In this document: positions 4,910-7,904 of the stretch, one piece after another | How the letters are laid out: every line of letters starts with the position of its first letter | Numbering within the stretch: position 1 is the stretch's first letter | NCBI GenBank assembly: GCA_021828575.1 | Contig: JAJZEL010000019.1 | Coordinates: forward strand, 1 to 7,904 | DNA: 7,904 nucleotides | DNA from: Pseudomonadota bacterium | Lineage (GTDB): Bacteria; Pseudomonadota; Gammaproteobacteria; Burkholderiales; Ferrovaceae | Direction: 5' to 3' | The notes under the pieces: model-generated | Told to the model about the DNA's origin: nothing | Seen by the model: only the letters and a program-made list of their open reading frames with translations | Databases searched by the model: none | Translations under genes and position numbers: made by a program

Positions 4910-7904
4910 TCGCCCAAGTGATCCGCTGGTCCATTGCCAACCGTTTCCTGGTGTTGCTGGCTGCGCTGTCCCTGACTGCCTGGGGACTCTGGGCCCTGCG
5001 TACCACGCCAGTGGACGCGCTGCCCGATCTTTCCGATGTGCAGGTGATCATGCGCACCTCGTGGCCGGGACAGGCACCGCAGATCGTGGAAGACCAGGTG
5101 ACCCATCCCTTGGCCACCACCATGCTGTCCGTGCCCGGAGCCCGAATCGTTCGGGGGTATTCCTTTTTTGGCGATTCCTTCATTTACGTGTTGTTCGATG
5201 AAGGCACCGATCCGTACTGGGCGCGTGCGCGCGTGCTGGAATACCTCCAGCAGATACAGGGTCGCCTGCCGGCCGGAGCCAGGGCAACCCTTGGGCCGGA
5301 TGCCACGGGCGTGGGCTGGATTTACGAGTATGCGCTGGTGGACCGTAGCGGCCATCATGATCTGGCGCAGTTGCGTTCCCTGCAGGACTGGTTTCTCCGG
5401 TATGAACTGAAAAGCGTACCTGACGTGGCCGAGGTGGCTTCCGTGGGTGGCATGGTGAAGGAGTACCAGGTGGTGCTCGACCCGGTCAGGCTGGCCGCCT
5501 TTCACGTCACGCAGGACCAGGTGATCGGGGCATTGCGCAATGGCAACCAGGCGGCTGGCGGTGCTGTGGTGGAACAGGGCGAGGCAGAATACATGGTGCA
5601 AGCCACAGGCTACCTGAAAACCCTGGAGGATTTTCGCCATGTGCCGCTGGCCACGACGCGTTCGGGCGTTCCGGTGTTGTTGGGAGATGTGGCCAGCATC
5701 CGGCTGGGGCCTGAAATGCGGCGCGGGATTGCCGAACTGGATGGCGAGGGTGAAGTGGCAGGGGGGGTGGTCATCCTGCGTTCCGGCAAAAATGCGCGGG
5801 AAGCCATCACTGCCGTCAAGGCAAGACTCGAAGCCCTGCAGGGGAGCCTGCCCCCTGGAGTGGACATCGTGCCCACGTATGATCGCAGCCAGCTCATCGA
5901 TCGCGCCCTGGACAACCTGCGCCACAAGCTGCTGGAGGAATTCATCGTGGTGGCTCTGGTGTGTGGACTGTTCCTCCGGCATTTCCGTTCAGCTTTGGTG
6001 GCCATCATCTCGCTTCCGCTGGGCGTATTGACGGCCTTCATTCTCATGCGTCATCAGGGCATCGATGCCAACATCATGTCCCTGGGGGGGTTGGCCATTG
6101 CCGTGGGGGCCATGGTGGATGCGGCCGTGGTCATGATCGAGAACGCCCACCGGAAAATCGAGGCATGGCACCATGCCCACCCGGGGCTGGAACCGGATGA
6201 ACCCATGCGCTGGAACATCATCACTGAAGCCGCCGTGGAAGTGGGTCCTGCGCTTTTTTTCAGTTTACTCATCATCACCCTGTCCTTTCTGCCAGTCCTG
6301 ACCCTCCAGGCCCAGGAAGGACGGTTGTTCAGTCCGCTGGCCTTCACGAAAAGCTACGCCATGGCAGGCGCCGCCATCCTGGGCATCACCCTGGTTCCTG
6401 TCCTCATGGGCTACTGGATTCGTGGGCGGATTCCTGCCGAGCAGGCCAATCCGGTCAACCGGTGGCTGATTGCCGGATACCGCCCCCTGCTGGAAATCGT
6501 ATTGCGCCATCCTGTCAGCACACTCGTGCTGGCTTTGGTGGTTCTGGCAACCACGGCCTGGCCATTGACCCACCTGGGAGGCGAGTTCCTTCCGCCGCTG
6601 GATGAAGGCGATCTGCTGTACATGCCTTCGGCCCTGCCCGGTCTGTCGGCGGGGAAAGCCTCGGAATTGCTAGATCGGACCGATCGACTCATCCGGACGG
6701 TCCCGGAGGTGGCACACGTGTTTGGCAAGGCGGGACGGGCCGAAACCGCCACGGATCCGGCACCGCTCGAAATGTTTGAAACCACGGTCCGGTTGAAGCC
6801 ACGGGACCAGTGGCGCGCGGGCATGACTCCGGACAAGGTGGTGGCTGAGCTCGACCGGGTGGTTCAGGTGCCGGGACTGTCGAATGTGTGGGTGCCTCCC
6901 ATACGAAACCGCATCGACATGCTGGCCACGGGCATCAAAAGTCCCATAGGCATCAAGATTGCCGGTCCCGATGCAGCCACCATCGAACGCATGGCTGCGG
7001 CAGTGGAACGCGTGGCCAAAACCGTTCCGGGCGTGTCATCCGCTTTCGCCGAGCGGGTGGCTGACGGGCGCTACATCGACGTGGACATGGATCGTGAAAC
7101 CGCAGCCCGCTATGGGCTCAACGTCCGTGACGTGCAAACGGCGGTGACTTCATTGATTGGTGGTGAAGTGATCGGGGAAACAGTGGAAGGAACTGCGCGT
7201 TACCCCATCAGCGTGCGCTATCCGCGCGACGAAAGAGATACGCTGGAAGCCCTGAGACAACTTCCCCTGATCACGGCCGCAGGCCCATGGATCACGCTGG
7301 GAACGGTTGCCAACCTGGACTACGCCAATGGTCCGTCCATGTTGCGCAGCGAGAATGGCCGGCTTGCCAGTTGGGTATACGTGGACGTACAGGGGCGTGA
7401 CCTGGCGTCCGTGGTGCGAGACCTGCGTGTGGCCCTGGCTCGCCAGGTTCATCTGGCACCGGGCGTGGCCGTTTCCTTTTCCGGCCAGTTCGAATACATG
7501 GAGCGGGCCAATGCGCGACTCAGGGTCGTGGTTCCGGCTACTCTGCTGATTCTGTTCGTGTTGTTGTACCTGACCTTTCGGCGCGCCGACGAAGCGGCGC
7601 TGATCATGGCCACGCTGCCGTTTGCCCTGACAGGCGGCATCTGGTTGCTGTACTGGTTGCATGACAACCTGTCCATTGCCACGGGAGTGGGATTCATCGC
7701 ACTGGCCGGTGTGGCTTCCGAATTTGGCGTGGTGATGCTGGTTTACCTGCGTCATGCCCTGGAGGCCCGGTTGCAGGACGGGCGGCCCCTGACGCAGGAA
7801 GTGCTTCTGGATGCCATCCGGGAAGGAGCCGTGTTGCGGGTGCGGCCCAAGGCCACGACCGTGGCCGTCAATCTGGCCGGGCTCAATCCCTTTCTTGGCG
7901 GTAG
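4906..7904 (+). CDS. cusA: CusA-type copper/silver RND efflux pump, 3' end outside window
   Basis: This inner-membrane proton antiporter exports Cu(I)/Ag(I) through the CusCBA-like complex. The window holds 999 codons of an expected roughly 1,045, lacking the final transmembrane helix. The ATG at 4906 overlaps the cusB stop, with AGGGG (4894-4898) seven bases upstream. TM1 (about 13-30) is followed by the first periplasmic porter half, TM2-6 (about 340-500), the second porter half (about 560-855) and TM8-11. The E. coli CusA metal-site methionines occur at identical numbers: M573 (LLYMPS), M623 (PLEMFE), M672 (RIDMLA). The relay methionines M271, M391, M403, M410, M486, M501 are also present, as is the proton-relay D405 (GAMVDAAVVM), with E939 and K982 (equivalent to E. 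coli K984). E. coli M755 is replaced by V755. The last dozen codons diverge from the family. Confidence 0.97.
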   Translation, partial: MIAQVIRWSIANRFLVLLAALSLTAWGLWALRTTPVDALPDLSDVQVIMRTSWPGQAPQIVEDQVTHPLATTMLSVPGARIVRGYSFFGDSFIYVLFDEGTDPYWARARVLEYLQQIQGRLPAGARATLGPDATGVGWIYEYALVDRSGHHDLAQLRSLQDWFLRYELKSVPDVAEVASVGGMVKEYQVVLDPVRLAAFHVTQDQVIGALRNGNQAAGGAVVEQGEAEYMVQATGYLKTLEDFRHVPLATTRSGVPVLLGDVASIRLGPEMRRGIAELDGEGEVAGGVVILRSGKNAREAITAVKARLEALQGSLPPGVDIVPTYDRSQLIDRALDNLRHKLLEEFIVVALVCGLFLRHFRSALVAIISLPLGVLTAFILMRHQGIDANIMSLGGLAIAVGAMVDAAVVMIENAHRKIEAWHHAHPGLEPDEPMRWNIITEAAVEVGPALFFSLLIITLSFLPVLTLQAQEGRLFSPLAFTKSYAMAGAAILGITLVPVLMGYWIRGRIPAEQANPVNRWLIAGYRPLLEIVLRHPVSTLVLALVVLATTAWPLTHLGGEFLPPLDEGDLLYMPSALPGLSAGKASELLDRTDRLIRTVPEVAHVFGKAGRAETATDPAPLEMFETTVRLKPRDQWRAGMTPDKVVAELDRVVQVPGLSNVWVPPIRNRIDMLATGIKSPIGIKIAGPDAATIERMAAAVERVAKTVPGVSSAFAERVADGRYIDVDMDRETAARYGLNVRDVQTAVTSLIGGEVIGETVEGTARYPISVRYPRDERDTLEALRQLPLITAAGPWITLGTVANLDYANGPSMLRSENGRLASWVYVDVQGRDLASVVRDLRVALARQVHLAPGVAVSFSGQFEYMERANARLRVVVPATLLILFVLLYLTFRRADEAALIMATLPFALTGGIWLLYWLHDNLSIATGVGFIALAGVASEFGVVMLVYLRHALEARLQDGRPLTQEVLLDAIREGAVLRVRPKATTVAVNLAGLNPFLGG

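Noticed and set aside
4507..5982. Minus-strand open frame of 491 codons opposite cusB and cusA
   Set aside because: It lies wholly antisense to two well-supported genes, spans their junction, and its His/Gln/Arg-rich translation shows no domain; it is a by-product of GC-rich codon use.
1..7904. Insertion sequences, CRISPR arrays, tRNA or rRNA genes, toxin-antitoxin or defence genes
   Set aside because: None found: no transposase-like protein, no regularly spaced repeats, and no RNA gene signatures; nearly all bases are accounted for by the listed genes.

Overview
The window is GC-rich, densely coded DNA read almost entirely on the + strand. The opening block, a SAM-dependent methyltransferase followed by rnhA and dnaQ, is a chromosomal housekeeping arrangement common in Betaproteobacteria and some related Gammaproteobacteria. 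The protein sequences fit a betaproteobacterium or close relative; the exact lineage cannot be fixed from the window alone.

Region 1 (1-1660) is the housekeeping block: the C-terminal part of a class I methyltransferase, RNase HI (rnhA, probably starting at a TTG that overlaps the methyltransferase stop) and the DNA polymerase III proofreading subunit (dnaQ, overlapping rnhA as ATGA). The three genes look translationally coupled.

Region 2 (1661-1919) is a 259-base spacer. It holds no tRNA, insertion sequence or clear terminator. It contains a short protein-like open frame on the minus strand (1756-1866), possibly the remnant of a displaced gene, and a plausible sigma70-type promoter (1882-1910) facing the metal-resistance genes.

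Region 3 (1920-7904) is a heavy-metal efflux operon: a small exported Cys/Met-containing protein of CopL-like character, a TolC-family outer-membrane channel, a CusB-type periplasmic adaptor with an N-terminal metal-binding motif, and a CusA-type inner-membrane RND pump cut by the window end. The last three overlap or abut as ATGA junctions. They would assemble into a tripartite CusCBA-like complex that expels Cu(I)/Ag(I) from the periplasm or cytoplasm across the outer membrane. The substrate call rests on residues: the three metal-site methionines of E. coli CusA fall at the same numbers here (M573, M623, M672), and so do the membrane-relay methionines visible in the window. One relay methionine (E. 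coli M755) is replaced by valine.

I did not find a wholly new system. The points worth a second look are the exported small protein at the head of the operon, the remnant-like minus-strand frame at the housekeeping/resistance junction, the near-leaderless promoter arrangement, the valine substitution in the pump, and an abnormal-looking sequence in the last roughly 40 bases.
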